Notes: a model not told the origin generated them from the sequence alone. DNA of 15,892 nt from Chitinophagaceae bacterium (GCA_026785745.1 JAJAZO010000322.1:1-15892); one strand, 5' to 3'; shown: positions 1 to 8,557, counted from the stretch's first letter. Program-made: numbers and translations.

Positions 1-1682
1 GACTGAAATCCGCGGCTTGGAATTACTTCCCGGCTTATCACCTGGTTACCCTGGTAAACTTTAACCTGACTGCCAACGGCCATTGTATTCTTTTCATTTC
101 CCTTTAGCAGGATAGCTATATAATTGTTACTGTCTTTTTGCTGTTCCTGAGTATTATTGCGATAAATAAATGCTTTTTGATTTACATTATTTACAATCAA
201 ATCAAGGTCGCCATCATTGTCCAAATCGCCATAGGCGGCGCCGTTTGAAAAAGAAGGCGTTGCAAAACCCCAGTTGTTTCCTTCATCGGCAAACTTCAGG
301 TTTCCTTTATTGTGAAAGAATTTATTCGGAATGGGCCTGGAGGGCATTTTATTTACTATCTCATCAAACTTTTCCTTTTCTCCTGTCAATGCCATCTTTT
401 GCATCACATCATTGGCAAAAAAATCAATAAAATCCTGGTCGGTTACATCATTCAAAATGCCATTGCACACATAGATGTCGGAGAAGCCGTCATTATCGGC
501 ATCAAATATCAATCCGCCCCAACTCCAGTCAGATGCCGCCACGCCGCTGTAAAATCCGGTTTCCATGAATTTTCCATTCCCATCGTTTACCTGTAAAGTA
601 TTTTGGGTGTATTGATTATAGAAACCAGTTTTCTGTTTCAGGCGGAGAATATCTATACTTTCATAAGAGGTAGTGGTTTTTAACCGGTAGTCGTTATCGG
701 GCAACATATCTGTGGTGAAAATATCAGGGTATCCATCATTATTAATATCCGCCATGTCAGCCCCCATAGAAGAAAGGCTTACATGCTGCACCATTTGTTC
801 CAGTTCATCTTTAAAAGTGCCGTTTCGCTGGTTGATGTAGAAGTAATCTCTTTCAAAAAAATCATTGGATACATATACATCCGGGTAATGGTCGCCATTT
901 ACATCCCCAACGGTAACGCCAAGACCAAAGCTGATAAGGCTTCCATAAATGCCTGCTTCCTTACTTACGTCAATAAACTTTCCGCCATCATTCCGGTATA
1001 AATGATCACCACCACCTTTTAAAAAATCTGCCACGGGCCAGTCCGCAGCTCTTACTTCTCTTTTATTGGCATAGTTCAATGTATTGACCGGGATGAAGCT
1101 GTTATTGATGATAAAGCAATCAAGATCACCATCAAGATCGTAATCAAAAAATGCGGCATGAGTAGTGTACCCGCCTTCATTTGTTAAGCCATATTCAGCC
1201 GCCTTATCCGTAAATGTCAAATCATGGTTATTGATAAAAAGCTGACATTTCGGTTTTTTGCCATCAATATAGCCTGCATTGCACACATAAATATCTAACC
1301 AGCCATCATAATTAATATCCACTAATACAACACCGGTACTCCAGTCTTTTTTTTCAATAAACCCTGCTTTCACAGAAATATCATCAAACCGCCAGTTCCC
1401 TTTATTCAGATAGAGTTTATTGCTGCCCATATTAGCGGTAAAAAAAACATCTGCTAATCCGTCGTTGTTAATATCTCCTATGGCAGCACCACCTCCATTA
1501 TAAAAATTACGATAGCTGAAAATATTAAAGTCAGACGTGTTTTGAATAGTGTTCGAAAACTCAATCCCTGTCTTTTCCTGTAAAGTAAAAAGTGTTGAGT
1601 TTGTTTTGCTGTTGCGGCAGGCAGCAAACAATAACATAAGAATAAACAAACAAGGCCAGTTGCTCTTTATGGTAGTTTTCAT
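1..1682 (-). CDS. FG-GAP/VCBS repeat lipoprotein, CRTAC1-like with ASPIC/UnbV start (3' end truncated by window)
   Basis: Translating the minus strand from the ATG at 1682 gives 560 codons open to the left edge, so the C-terminal part is missing. The N-terminus is a lipoprotein signal with a lipobox ending LFAAC (Cys22), predicting an outer-membrane lipoprotein. Seven calcium-loop motifs of the D-x-[DN]-x-D-G type, typical of FG-GAP/VCBS beta-propeller blades, lie at about residues 70, 122, 180, 260, 312, 394 and 486; the fourth has His in place of Gly. The last visible residues (about 520-560, ending RGFQ) match the beginning of an ASPIC/UnbV domain, as in CRTAC1-like proteins. Proteins of this class in Bacteroidota often exceed 1,000 residues, so roughly half may be missing. 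They are frequently found beside SusC/SusD genes, as here. Their biochemical role is not established; glycan or protein binding at the surface is inference. It lies downstream of the susCD-like pair but is separated from it by a terminator. Confidence 0.88.
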   Translation of the reverse strand, partial: MKTTIKSNWPCLFILMLLFAACRNSKTNSTLFTLQEKTGIEFSNTIQNTSDFNIFSYRNFYNGGGAAIGDINNDGLADVFFTANMGSNKLYLNKGNWRFDDISVKAGFIEKKDWSTGVVLVDINYDGWLDIYVCNAGYIDGKKPKCQLFINNHDLTFTDKAAEYGLTNEGGYTTHAAFFDYDLDGDLDCFIINNSFIPVNTLNYANKREVRAADWPVADFLKGGGDHLYRNDGGKFIDVSKEAGIYGSLISFGLGVTVGDVNGDHYPDVYVSNDFFERDYFYINQRNGTFKDELEQMVQHVSLSSMGADMADINNDGYPDIFTTDMLPDNDYRLKTTTSYESIDILRLKQKTGFYNQYTQNTLQVNDGNGKFMETGFYSGVAASDWSWGGLIFDADNDGFSDIYVCNGILNDVTDQDFIDFFANDVMQKMALTGEKEKFDEIVNKMPSRPIPNKFFHNKGNLKFADEGNNWGFATPSFSNGAAYGDLDNDGDLDLIVNNVNQKAFIYRNNTQEQQKDSNNYIAILLKGNEKNTMAVGSQVKVYQGNQVISREVIPSRGFQ

Positions 1683-1705
1683 TTTTTGCTTTGAAGAACA
1701 ATATT

Positions 1706-1713
1706 CAAATCTA
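1706..1713 (-). promoter_or_regulatory. Candidate -7 promoter element for the VCBS lipoprotein gene
   Basis: The minus strand reads TAGATTTG, an exact match to the Bacteroidota -7 consensus TAnnTTTG, 23 nt upstream of the ATG at 1682. No convincing TTTG -33 element is seen at the usual spacing. The position, just after the terminator that closes the susCD-like unit, supports independent transcription of the lipoprotein gene. An 8-mer match with four free or A/T positions can occur by chance in AT-rich DNA. Confidence 0.42.
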
Positions 1714-1781
1714 TTGCATTTGTATCAGCCGGGTCATTTCTTTGTCTTTTTAAATAAGGTTCAGGATTACCTGAAAAACGA

Positions 1782-1809
1782 AAAAAAGCCATTTGACAAT
1801 GGCTTTTTT
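1782..1809 (-). terminator. Intrinsic terminator after the susCD-like operon
   Basis: A perfect 12-bp inverted repeat (arms 1782-1793 and 1798-1809, each AAAAAAGCCATT on one strand) with a 4-nt loop. On the minus strand the hairpin ends in a run of T residues (1787 down to 1781), as expected for Rho-independent termination. It begins 37 nt beyond the stop of the susD-like gene. The symmetry of the A and T runs means it could also work on the plus strand, although no plus-strand gene is present here. Confidence 0.82.
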
Positions 1810-1845
1810 AATTGCTAAATCACTAACTGCTTGTTCTATAAAAAA

Positions 1846-3441
1846 TTAATATCCTGGATTTTGAGTAAGATTTGGATTGATAGTGAGCTGCTGGTTAGGA
1901 ATAGGGAATATCAATCTCTCAGCTGTTGTTGCTGCTTTTAGTTGTCTTGCATTCAGGAATGTTCCAAAACGAATCATATCATTTCTTCTCCAGCCTTCCC
2001 AGTACAGCTCAAACCCTCTTTCTTTATACACTGCAGCCAGATCAACTGTACCTAATGCAGCTAATCCTCTTGAAGAGTGTGTGCGGATATTATTTACGAT
2101 TGCTGCCGAAGTTGCACCGTAGGCACCTGGTCCTGGTGTAGCAGTACCTCCACGAAGGATAGCTTCGGCTTTCATCAATAAAATATCAGCCAGACGGAAA
2201 ATGACCATATCATTATTTGCAGGGAATTGACTTACCTGATCCTGTACATACTTTACTACACGGACACCGGTTATTTCAAGGTTGTTTCCCGTTTCTTTTA
2301 ATGCTACTGCTTTAGTGAATGAAAGGGGATTCCCTTTTCTGTCAAGGAGATTTGCACCTGCTGCACTTTTTTGCTGACCAAATAACAGACCTACTCTCAT
2401 TCCTGTTACATTGGTAAAGCCAGGATAATAACCAAAATCGCCAGGGCCGGTATTACCACCGCCTCTTCTTTTATCATTGGCAGCAAAAGCATCATAGAAA
2501 TCACCCAGGGTTGTAAATCCATTCCAGCCACTTGGAGTTTGATTGTAATGCGTGCCGCAATGATACTGGAACATAGCACCATTGCCACCGGTGCCGGATG
2601 CATTATCATTTTTTAAAGTATACACCAGTTCTTTTCCGATAACATCATTATTCGGGGTAAAATTGTCAAAGAAATTGGGTGTAAACCCACCCGGGTAAGC
2701 TGGAAAATCTGCTAATATCTGATCAGCTAATGAAATAACCTGGTTCATATCGGCGGGAGAAAAAGTAGGTGTAGCACGGTTTGCATAAACCCCTTTATTA
2801 AGGTAAAGTTTCATCAATAATGCTCTTGCTGCATTTTTAGAAGCAATTCCAATTCCGTTACCTGCAGGAAGACCCGGTATAGCAGCATTTAATTCTGAAA
2901 TGATATAATCAGCAGCCGCTGTTCCTTTTTTAACCTCAGGAAGAGTTTTGGTTAAATCACCTGTTGAAGTGGCACGGAAAGGAACCTGGTCCCAACCATC
3001 CAGTACACACCACATAACTAATGCCCGGATAAATTTTGCTTCACCAGCTTGCTGTGCAGTAGGGCTATTGTCCAAAACTGTAGTAGCTGCAAATTGCGAT
3101 TGCGCAAGATCACGGTAAGTATCTGTTAAAAATCCATGATCCGCATTCCATCTGTGGTTATGATATACCCTCCAAATACCATTATCATCCCAGTCACCCC
3201 CTCTTGTAGGACCCACCGCTTCATCAGTTGTATGTTCAGAAGCTGCCCACCAACGGTCTTGATTCTGAAATGGACCATTTAAAGATCTATAAGCATTCTT
3301 AAGAAGGGCTGCAGAATTGCCCCCGCCGCCAATACCACCACCACCTTGGGTGGTTTCACTATTGAATTTTTCCTCAAGCTTAGTACAAGCTCCCAGAAAA
3401 ATAACAGCTGAAGCGACTATAATTAATTTATTGTATTTCAT
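1846..3441 (-). CDS. SusD/RagB-family outer-membrane glycan-binding lipoprotein
   Basis: The protein is 531 residues from the ATG at 3441. An in-frame TTG at 3450 would add three residues, but the ATG places MKYNKL at the start of a normal lipoprotein signal, with lipobox FLGAC and Cys19 as the lipidated residue. Acidic residues follow soon after the Cys (KLEE), resembling the surface-export signal of Bacteroidota lipoproteins. A glycine-rich stretch (about 33-41) links the anchor to the folded domain. Helical TPR-like segments are visible at about 134-155 and 201-219. The family's C-terminal signature is present, with RGFELYWEGWRR at about 475-486 and a final NPGY. SusD proteins cap the SusC channel and bind oligosaccharides at the cell surface. 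It lies 19 nt after the susC-like gene, so the two are almost certainly co-transcribed. Binding specificity cannot be read from the sequence; alpha-glucan is inferred from the nearby amylase. Confidence 0.95.
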   Translation of the reverse strand: MKYNKLIIVASAVIFLGACTKLEEKFNSETTQGGGGIGGGGNSAALLKNAYRSLNGPFQNQDRWWAASEHTTDEAVGPTRGGDWDDNGIWRVYHNHRWNADHGFLTDTYRDLAQSQFAATTVLDNSPTAQQAGEAKFIRALVMWCVLDGWDQVPFRATSTGDLTKTLPEVKKGTAAADYIISELNAAIPGLPAGNGIGIASKNAARALLMKLYLNKGVYANRATPTFSPADMNQVISLADQILADFPAYPGGFTPNFFDNFTPNNDVIGKELVYTLKNDNASGTGGNGAMFQYHCGTHYNQTPSGWNGFTTLGDFYDAFAANDKRRGGGNTGPGDFGYYPGFTNVTGMRVGLLFGQQKSAAGANLLDRKGNPLSFTKAVALKETGNNLEITGVRVVKYVQDQVSQFPANNDMVIFRLADILLMKAEAILRGGTATPGPGAYGATSAAIVNNIRTHSSRGLAALGTVDLAAVYKERGFELYWEGWRRNDMIRFGTFLNARQLKAATTAERLIFPIPNQQLTINPNLTQNPGY

Positions 3442-3460
3442 AAATAACAAGTTTTAATTT

Positions 3461-6400
3461 TTACAATGAGAAGTTTATACTAAACTGGAACCTTCTTGAA
3501 CTCGGGAATGGAATATACTCAATCCCCACAGAAGGAATTCCACCAATATTCTTATCGACATTTACCTCCGGATCGAAGCCTGTATAGTCAGTGATTACAA
3601 ACAAATTCTGAGCAGTAATGGCTACGGTTGCGTTTTTAATGAATTTTGAGATATTTCCGATAGAATAACCGATTCTGGCATTCTGACATTTCAGGAAGTT
3701 TCCTTTCTCAAGGAACCTTGTTGAAGAGGTAATCGGGTTAGATAAATCTTCTCTTACATCACTGTTGATAAAAGGTGCGTAAACATTCCTTGTTCCAAGG
3801 TTTGTAATAGGTATAACGTTCATCGCTGTTTCGTTAAAAATATGATGACCAAACGCCCCATTTAAATTCATGTTAAAAGACCATTTCTTATAATTCACTT
3901 CTGTGTTTATGCCCAATAACATATTTGGATTGGGATCTTCACCATAGAACGATTCATCACCATCATTTGTATAATTAGCTTGCCCCGTAGTTTTATTAAT
4001 GCCCAGATATTCTCTCAAATAGAATACATTGAGCGGATAACCTGAAGCTAATTTCTGAACAAAAGCACCGGAGCTTCCTTGTCCACTCAGACCACCAGTG
4101 TTATAAGTACCACTCAGGCCTTCCAGCATATTTTTAAGCCAGGTGGCATTTACACCAAAATCCCAGGTTAAATCTTTTTGCTTGATAATATTTGCATTTA
4201 TAGAAAGTTCAACGCCTTTGTTATTAATTGTAGCAGGCAGATTCTTCCATATTTTAGCTGAAGAAGCACCGGGAACAGGGAAATCCAGTTCAAACAACAC
4301 ATCTTCTGTTTCCCTGTTAAAATAATCTGCAGTTACATTAATTCTGCCTTTCCATAAAGTAAAGTCAACTCCTGCGTTGAGTGTAGTTGAAGTTTCCCAT
4401 TTCAGATCAGGGTTACCTACATTCTGCTGGGCAATCGAACCAGGGCCAGAAACACCAAATCTGGTTTGTGAAGCTCCTGAAGGGAATTCCTGGTTACCGG
4501 TTTTACCATAGCCGAATCTTATTTTCAAATTATTCACTGCATTCACATTTTGCATAAAGCTTTCATTACTTACATTCCATGCAGCAGAGAAAGAAGGGAA
4601 AGTTGCATATTTGTTATTTGCACCAAATTTGGTTGAACCGTCTCTTCTTACAGTGGCGGTTAACAAATACTTATTTTTAAAATTCACATTAGCTCTGGCG
4701 AAAGTTGATTGCAGTTCATTAGTGGGTGATTCATAATGCGAGATATTGCGGCTTGAATTTGTGGAATATCCAAACATGTTATAATAAGGAATGCCTATAT
4801 CAGCAAAATCCTGTCCTGTAATACTTGAGTTGGAATTTTCAAAGTTCAGGTATTCATATCCAACAACAGCATTCAGATTAAAATTAGAATTGATTTGCTT
4901 GTTATAGCTTAAGGTATGGGTAAATTGTTCTACGAGTAATTTTGATTCTGAAGAACTTGCCCAACCTCTGTTTCTAATATCGTTAATGTTAAGAAGCTGG
5001 CGGCCAATCATTGCGGTACGTCTGCCTTCACTTTGATTGCGGCCATACTGGAATTTGTATTCCAAATCCTTTGTAATCTTATAATATGGAGCCAGGTAAC
5101 CCCAGATTTGTGAAACATTTACATTATCATCATACATTTCGAGCATCCAGAGAGGATTTACTGATGAAGCACCAAACTGTGGCTCAATCCAGAAAGTACC
5201 ATCGGCCTTTTTGAAAGGATGAGTTGGGTTCCATTGTAATGCCTGGCCAATTAAACTTCCCTGGAAACCGGCGTTATTGGTGATCGGAACTAATTCTTCC
5301 GTTAACTGGGCCGTATTAATATTAATATCTATTCCCAATTTTTTACTTTCAAGAAATTTGAAGTTCCCGGTATAACCAATTGTATATTTTTTCAACTGAG
5401 ACTCTTTAACGATACCTTTCTCATTCAGGAAGCTTATGGATACTCTCTGACGGGCATTTTCATTTCCGCCACTTAATGCAACGTTAACATTTTGAGTTGC
5501 ACCAGAACGGAGGATGGCATCCAATGCATCTACATTAGCTCCATAGTTTCCTGTGGATACCGCTGTAGTAGAAACCGTAGCTGGAAGATTATATTTTTTT
5601 AATGCATCCACATATTCCGGTCCATCAAGTATTGGAATTTGGTTTGCAATTTTGGAGATACCTGTAGAATATCCCACTTCAATTGTTGTAGCACCTGCTT
5701 TACCTTTTTTAGTGGTAATAAGAATTACACCATTTGCGCCCCTTGAACCATAGATAGCTGCAGCAGATGCATCTTTCAATACATCAATGCTTTCAATGTC
5801 ATTGGGGTTGATAAAATTTAGCGGATTTGAGCCCGGAGCACTTCCAAAACCAGGAGATCCAAGACCCGGACGACCTGATCCGCCTTCCAGCGGAACTCCG
5901 TCAACAACTACCAAGGGGTTGTTTCCGGAACGAACAGAACTTGTGCCCCGAATACGGATAGAGGAACCAGCCCCTGGCTGGCCATTGTTGCTTGTGATCT
6001 GTAAGCCAGCAACTTTACCCTGAATCAACTGATCGGGTGAAGTATTGACACCTTTGTTAAAATCTTTTGCCTTTACTGAAGTAATTGAACCCGTCAAATC
6101 TCTTTTTCTGGAGGTTCCATATCCTGTTACAACCACTTCATTCAAATTGGAACCGAATGTGGCTACAAAAGAAATATCTACAGAGGACTTGCCTGCTATA
6201 GAAACCTCCTGTGCATCATAGCCAATTGAAGTGATAACAAGTGTGGTAACATTTGAGCCTACATTAATACTAAATGTACCATCGGCTTTAGTAGAGGTTC
6301 CTGTTCGGGAGCCTTTTGGCTGAACAGAAGCACCCACTACCGGAGAGCCATCTTTTGAATCCGTTATTTTTCCGGTAATTACCCTGTCCTGAGATAAGGC

Positions 6401-6463
6401 AAGTGCAAAAGACAGAATTGAGGCACACAGAAGGGCAGCCTTCTTGAGTAGTCTACTAAGCAT
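3461..6463 (-). CDS. SusC/RagA-family TonB-dependent outer-membrane transporter
   Basis: A 1,000-residue protein of normal length for the family. A signal peptide spans about residues 1-25 (hydrophobic core LLCASILSFALA, likely cut near ALSQ). Next come a CarboxypepD-regulatory-like beta domain (about 28-103), a TonB-box-like segment EVVVTGYG (109-116), and a plug domain (about 118-255). The plug carries typical SusC motifs: RIRG (170-173), NPLVVVDGVPL (182-192) and DVLKDASAAAIYGSRGANG (227-245). The rest is a 22-strand-type barrel ending in an aromatic-rich strand, RRFQFSINFSL. There is no N-terminal STN domain, so signalling through an anti-sigma factor is unlikely; this fits control by the divergent LacI-type gene. 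It imports oligosaccharides across the outer membrane using TonB energy, with the SusD-like lipoprotein as lid. The sequence defines the family clearly, but not the substrate. Confidence 0.96.
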   Translation of the reverse strand: MLSRLLKKAALLCASILSFALALSQDRVITGKITDSKDGSPVVGASVQPKGSRTGTSTKADGTFSINVGSNVTTLVITSIGYDAQEVSIAGKSSVDISFVATFGSNLNEVVVTGYGTSRKRDLTGSITSVKAKDFNKGVNTSPDQLIQGKVAGLQITSNNGQPGAGSSIRIRGTSSVRSGNNPLVVVDGVPLEGGSGRPGLGSPGFGSAPGSNPLNFINPNDIESIDVLKDASAAAIYGSRGANGVILITTKKGKAGATTIEVGYSTGISKIANQIPILDGPEYVDALKKYNLPATVSTTAVSTGNYGANVDALDAILRSGATQNVNVALSGGNENARQRVSISFLNEKGIVKESQLKKYTIGYTGNFKFLESKKLGIDININTAQLTEELVPITNNAGFQGSLIGQALQWNPTHPFKKADGTFWIEPQFGASSVNPLWMLEMYDDNVNVSQIWGYLAPYYKITKDLEYKFQYGRNQSEGRRTAMIGRQLLNINDIRNRGWASSSESKLLVEQFTHTLSYNKQINSNFNLNAVVGYEYLNFENSNSSITGQDFADIGIPYYNMFGYSTNSSRNISHYESPTNELQSTFARANVNFKNKYLLTATVRRDGSTKFGANNKYATFPSFSAAWNVSNESFMQNVNAVNNLKIRFGYGKTGNQEFPSGASQTRFGVSGPGSIAQQNVGNPDLKWETSTTLNAGVDFTLWKGRINVTADYFNRETEDVLFELDFPVPGASSAKIWKNLPATINNKGVELSINANIIKQKDLTWDFGVNATWLKNMLEGLSGTYNTGGLSGQGSSGAFVQKLASGYPLNVFYLREYLGINKTTGQANYTNDGDESFYGEDPNPNMLLGINTEVNYKKWSFNMNLNGAFGHHIFNETAMNVIPITNLGTRNVYAPFINSDVREDLSNPITSSTRFLEKGNFLKCQNARIGYSIGNISKFIKNATVAITAQNLFVITDYTGFDPEVNVDKNIGGIPSVGIEYIPFPSSRRFQFSINFSL

Positions 6464-6562
6464 AAGCAGTCGTTTTTAAAAGTTATAATGAGAAAAGTAC
6501 CGAACCGAAATTTAATTTATATCAATAAGTCTTTCTAAATATCTGTTATTTTCAACACCTGA

Positions 6563-6585
6563 TATGCTTGCATAACTAATAGTTA
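6563..6585. repeat. Two overlapping short palindromes upstream of the susC-like gene
   Basis: TATGC-TT-GCATA occupies 6563-6574, and TAACTA-A-TAGTTA, a perfect 13-nt odd palindrome, occupies 6573-6585; they share two bases. They lie about 100 nt upstream of the susC-like start. They could be a protein-binding site or stem structures in the susC leader. Short palindromes arise easily in AT-rich DNA, so function is uncertain. Confidence 0.4.
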
Positions 6586-6701
6586 CATCCTTATTTTTAT
6601 GCAGTTCTAAAATGATCATGGTCAAAATCTTTCCACTGAATATTTTAAACAAAAAAATATCAAATAAATGGCAGGCTTGCAGGAGAAGGTTAGTGCTGTG
6701 T

Positions 6702-6709
6702 CAAATGTA
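6702..6709 (-). promoter_or_regulatory. Candidate -7 element for the susCD-like operon
   Basis: The minus strand reads TACATTTG, an exact TAnnTTTG match and the only exact one found on that strand in this intergenic region. It overlaps the 10-nt palindrome AATGTACATT (6704-6713). It sits 238 nt upstream of the susC-like ATG, implying a long leader. No clear TTTG -33 element is seen, so the assignment is tentative. Confidence 0.38.
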
Positions 6710-6775
6710 CATTAACATATTGATGAATAACGTGGCTATCAATGTGACAAATGACAAAATAGGCAATTAATCCAT

Positions 6776-6789
6776 CGAAATCGTTTGCG
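6776..6789. promoter_or_regulatory. Candidate LacI-family operator
   Basis: The 14-mer CGAAATCGTTTGCG is an imperfect palindrome (10 of 14 positions symmetric) with the central CG typical of LacI-family operators. It lies 52 nt upstream of the LacI-type gene's start, where a bound repressor could control that gene and the divergent susC-like gene. Its core AAATCGTTT recurs in front of the amylase gene (11498-11506). Binding is inferred. Confidence 0.42.
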
Positions 6790-6841
6790 GTACCATTTGC
6801 GGAAATGTTTTCTGTTAAAAAATTAAATCTTAGTTTTAAAG

Positions 6842-7837
6842 ATGAACTACCGGTCAACCCTGAAAAACATTTCGGAAAAGCTAAATATCAGTATTTCTAC
6901 TGTTTCCCGTGCTTTGAAAAATCATCCCGACATTTCAGAATCTACCAAACGAAAAGTAAAAGACCTGGCGGTGCTGATGGAGTATGAACCCAATACTTAC
7001 GCTGTAAATCTGCGCACCAATGTGAGCAAAGTGTTTGGGTTAATTGTACCTGCTATTTCCAATTTATTTTACGAGTCCTTTATTGCTGCGGTAGAAGAAG
7101 ATGCCCGGCAACTTGGTTATTCGCTGATGATACTTCAATCTGGTAATGACCCCGTTACTGAAATTGAAAATCTGAAATTATGTAAACAGACCCGTGTAGC
7201 CGGTATTTTTATTTGTGTGGCCACCCATGCTGCACATACTGAAACCTACCTGAAATATATAGAAGCTGGAATGCCATTAGTGTTTTTTGATAATGTGCCA
7301 GATATCGATTCCTGCAATAAAGTGTGTCCCGCTGATGAAGAAGCAGCTACAATATCAGCCGCTACCATTATTAAATATAAAAAGAAAAAAGTGCTTGGCA
7401 TATTTGGCAACCCCGAGTTATCTATCAGCAGAAAAAGAATGGAGGCGTTCCGTAAAACATTTGCCGCCGATGCGCCCAAAACACAACTGGAAATACAACA
7501 TGCAGATTCATCGCAGCAGGCAAAGGAAATTGTACAAACTTATTTTAGCTCTAAGAAAGCAGATCATATTTTTTGTATGAGTGATGAAATACTGATGGGA
7601 GTAATGCAGGCCACCTATAAACTTGGGCTAACCATTCCAACCGATGTTTCTATTCTGGCAATCAGCAACGGATTTCTTCCGGCACTTTTTAACCCGGCTA
7701 TTACTTATGTTGAAACGAGTGGTTATAAACTGGGAAAGCTGGCAATGAGAAGCATGTCGGATCATTTAAACGGGCAAACGTTTACAAAAGTAATTATTCT
7801 ACCGTCGTTGCTTATTGAAGGTGCTTCTATGCAATAG
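6842..7837 (+). CDS. LacI-family transcriptional regulator
   Basis: A 331-residue protein, normal for the family. The N-terminal helix-turn-helix (about residues 6-26) has the recognition-helix signature ISTVSRAL, followed by NHPDIS and the hinge region near residues 48-60. From KVFGLIVPAISN onward it has the periplasmic-binding-protein-like effector domain of LacI/PurR proteins, with the usual VSILAISNG-type segment near the C-terminal lobe. The ATG at 6842 puts the helix-turn-helix at the expected distance from the N-terminus. The gene is divergent from the susC-like gene, and its 3' end is only 3 nt from the convergent Nudix-type regulator. LacI-family proteins usually respond to a sugar or sugar phosphate; control of the neighbouring transporter and amylase is the likely role. 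The effector, and whether it represses or activates, are unknown. Confidence 0.93.
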   Translation: MNYRSTLKNISEKLNISISTVSRALKNHPDISESTKRKVKDLAVLMEYEPNTYAVNLRTNVSKVFGLIVPAISNLFYESFIAAVEEDARQLGYSLMILQSGNDPVTEIENLKLCKQTRVAGIFICVATHAAHTETYLKYIEAGMPLVFFDNVPDIDSCNKVCPADEEAATISAATIIKYKKKKVLGIFGNPELSISRKRMEAFRKTFAADAPKTQLEIQHADSSQQAKEIVQTYFSSKKADHIFCMSDEILMGVMQATYKLGLTIPTDVSILAISNGFLPALFNPAITYVETSGYKLGKLAMRSMSDHLNGQTFTKVIILPSLLIEGASMQ

Positions 7838-7840
7838 TCT

Positions 7841-8557
7841 TCAGATCCTTGCCGTCAATGGATTATTTCTCTTGTGTTCTGCTTTTAGTCTATAAAGCTT
7901 GCCCGGCCTGTGGGGCACATCATTTTCCATTTCATCCATATCTACCAGCCAATCTTTAATCGAGATTTTTTTTCTGAAATTGCGGCGGTCCAATTCCACT
8001 CCAAGGATTGCTTCATAAAGTTCCTGTAATTCACGGAGGGAGAATTTTTCCGGTAACAGGTTAAACACAACGGGTGTTTCCATCACCTGCTCTTGCAAAC
8101 GTTTTAAACAGGTATCAAGTATAAGTTTATGGTCAAACGCCAGCTTCCTGATAGTATTAACAGGATGCCAGTTAAGTTGGTTATGGTTAAGTTGCAGTTT
8201 GTGATTTTTAATATCAATAAGAGAATAATAGGCAATGGTGATTACACGGCCTGAGGGGTGCCGGTTGATGCTGCCAAAAGCCTGTACCTGCTCCAGGTAC
8301 ACATCATCCAACTCTGTTCTTTCTTTCAGTATCCGGTAGGAGGCTGTTTCCAAATCCTCATCCGGTCTTATTAAATCACCAAGCAATGAATGAAGGCCGG
8401 CAAATTCCTCCAAGTCCGATTTTATGAGTAAAACTTTTAATTCTTTTTCATCATATCCAAAAATTACACAGTCAACTGATATGGCTATATTAAAATAATC
8501 AAGATGGCTTATCTTTTCTATCTCGGCGGTCTTCAACCGCAACTCTTTTTCTGTCAT
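7841..8557 (-). CDS. NrtR-type transcriptional regulator: Nudix-like ligand domain plus winged helix
   Basis: A 238-residue protein. Residues about 20-150 form a Nudix-hydrolase-like domain starting ISVDCVIFGYDEKELKVLLI. The Nudix box region (about 60-83) is degenerate: the R is kept (R75), but the catalytic REUxEE is replaced by RILKER, so hydrolysis is unlikely and the domain probably senses a ligand. Residues about 165-228 match the winged-helix DNA-binding domain of NrtR-family regulators (FSLRELQELYEAILG, then RRNFRKKI). Family members respond to ADP-ribose-type nucleotides or, in Bacteroides AraR, to arabinose; the ligand here is unknown. The ATG at 8557 lies 19 nt after the amylase stop on the same strand, so the two are probably co-transcribed. 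It converges on the LacI-type gene with a 3-nt gap, leaving no room for a terminator between them. Confidence 0.9.
   Translation of the reverse strand: MTEKELRLKTAEIEKISHLDYFNIAISVDCVIFGYDEKELKVLLIKSDLEEFAGLHSLLGDLIRPDEDLETASYRILKERTELDDVYLEQVQAFGSINRHPSGRVITIAYYSLIDIKNHKLQLNHNQLNWHPVNTIRKLAFDHKLILDTCLKRLQEQVMETPVVFNLLPEKFSLRELQELYEAILGVELDRRNFRKKISIKDWLVDMDEMENDVPHRPGKLYRLKAEHKRNNPLTARI

Larger units (their letters stand above)
6464..6841. other. Divergent intergenic regulatory region between susC-like and lacI-like genes
   Basis: This 378-nt region contains no credible gene. Short palindromes lie at 6563-6585, 6612-6619 (ATGATCAT) and 6704-6713 (AATGTACATT). A minus-strand -7 match is at 6702-6709 and a LacI-type operator candidate at 6776-6789. 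A direct repeat of TTTGCGG occurs at 6784-6790 and 6795-6801. A plus-strand near-match to a -7 element (TACCATTTG, one extra base in the spacer, 6791-6799) could drive the regulator gene. If the -7 match at 6702-6709 is right, the susC mRNA would carry a leader of about 230 nt. Confidence 0.6.

Noticed and set aside
170..1001. Plus-strand open frames in the left region, 72 to 94 codons long
   Set aside because: They lie antisense to the continuous 560-codon VCBS lipoprotein frame, whose translation has coherent repeated motifs; the plus-strand products resemble nothing.
3442..3450. TTG start at 3450 for the SusD-like protein
   Set aside because: The ATG at 3441 gives a standard lipoprotein signal, with no need for a rare start codon and three extra residues.
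5787..6023. Pro-rich plus-strand frame inside the susC-like gene
   Set aside because: It is antisense to the Gly-rich loop of the plug domain; its composition is a mirror of GGA/CCC codons, not a real protein.
6805..6987. Short plus-strand frame overlapping the start of the LacI-type gene
   Set aside because: It is a different frame of the same DNA; the LacI helix-turn-helix is clearly encoded from 6842.
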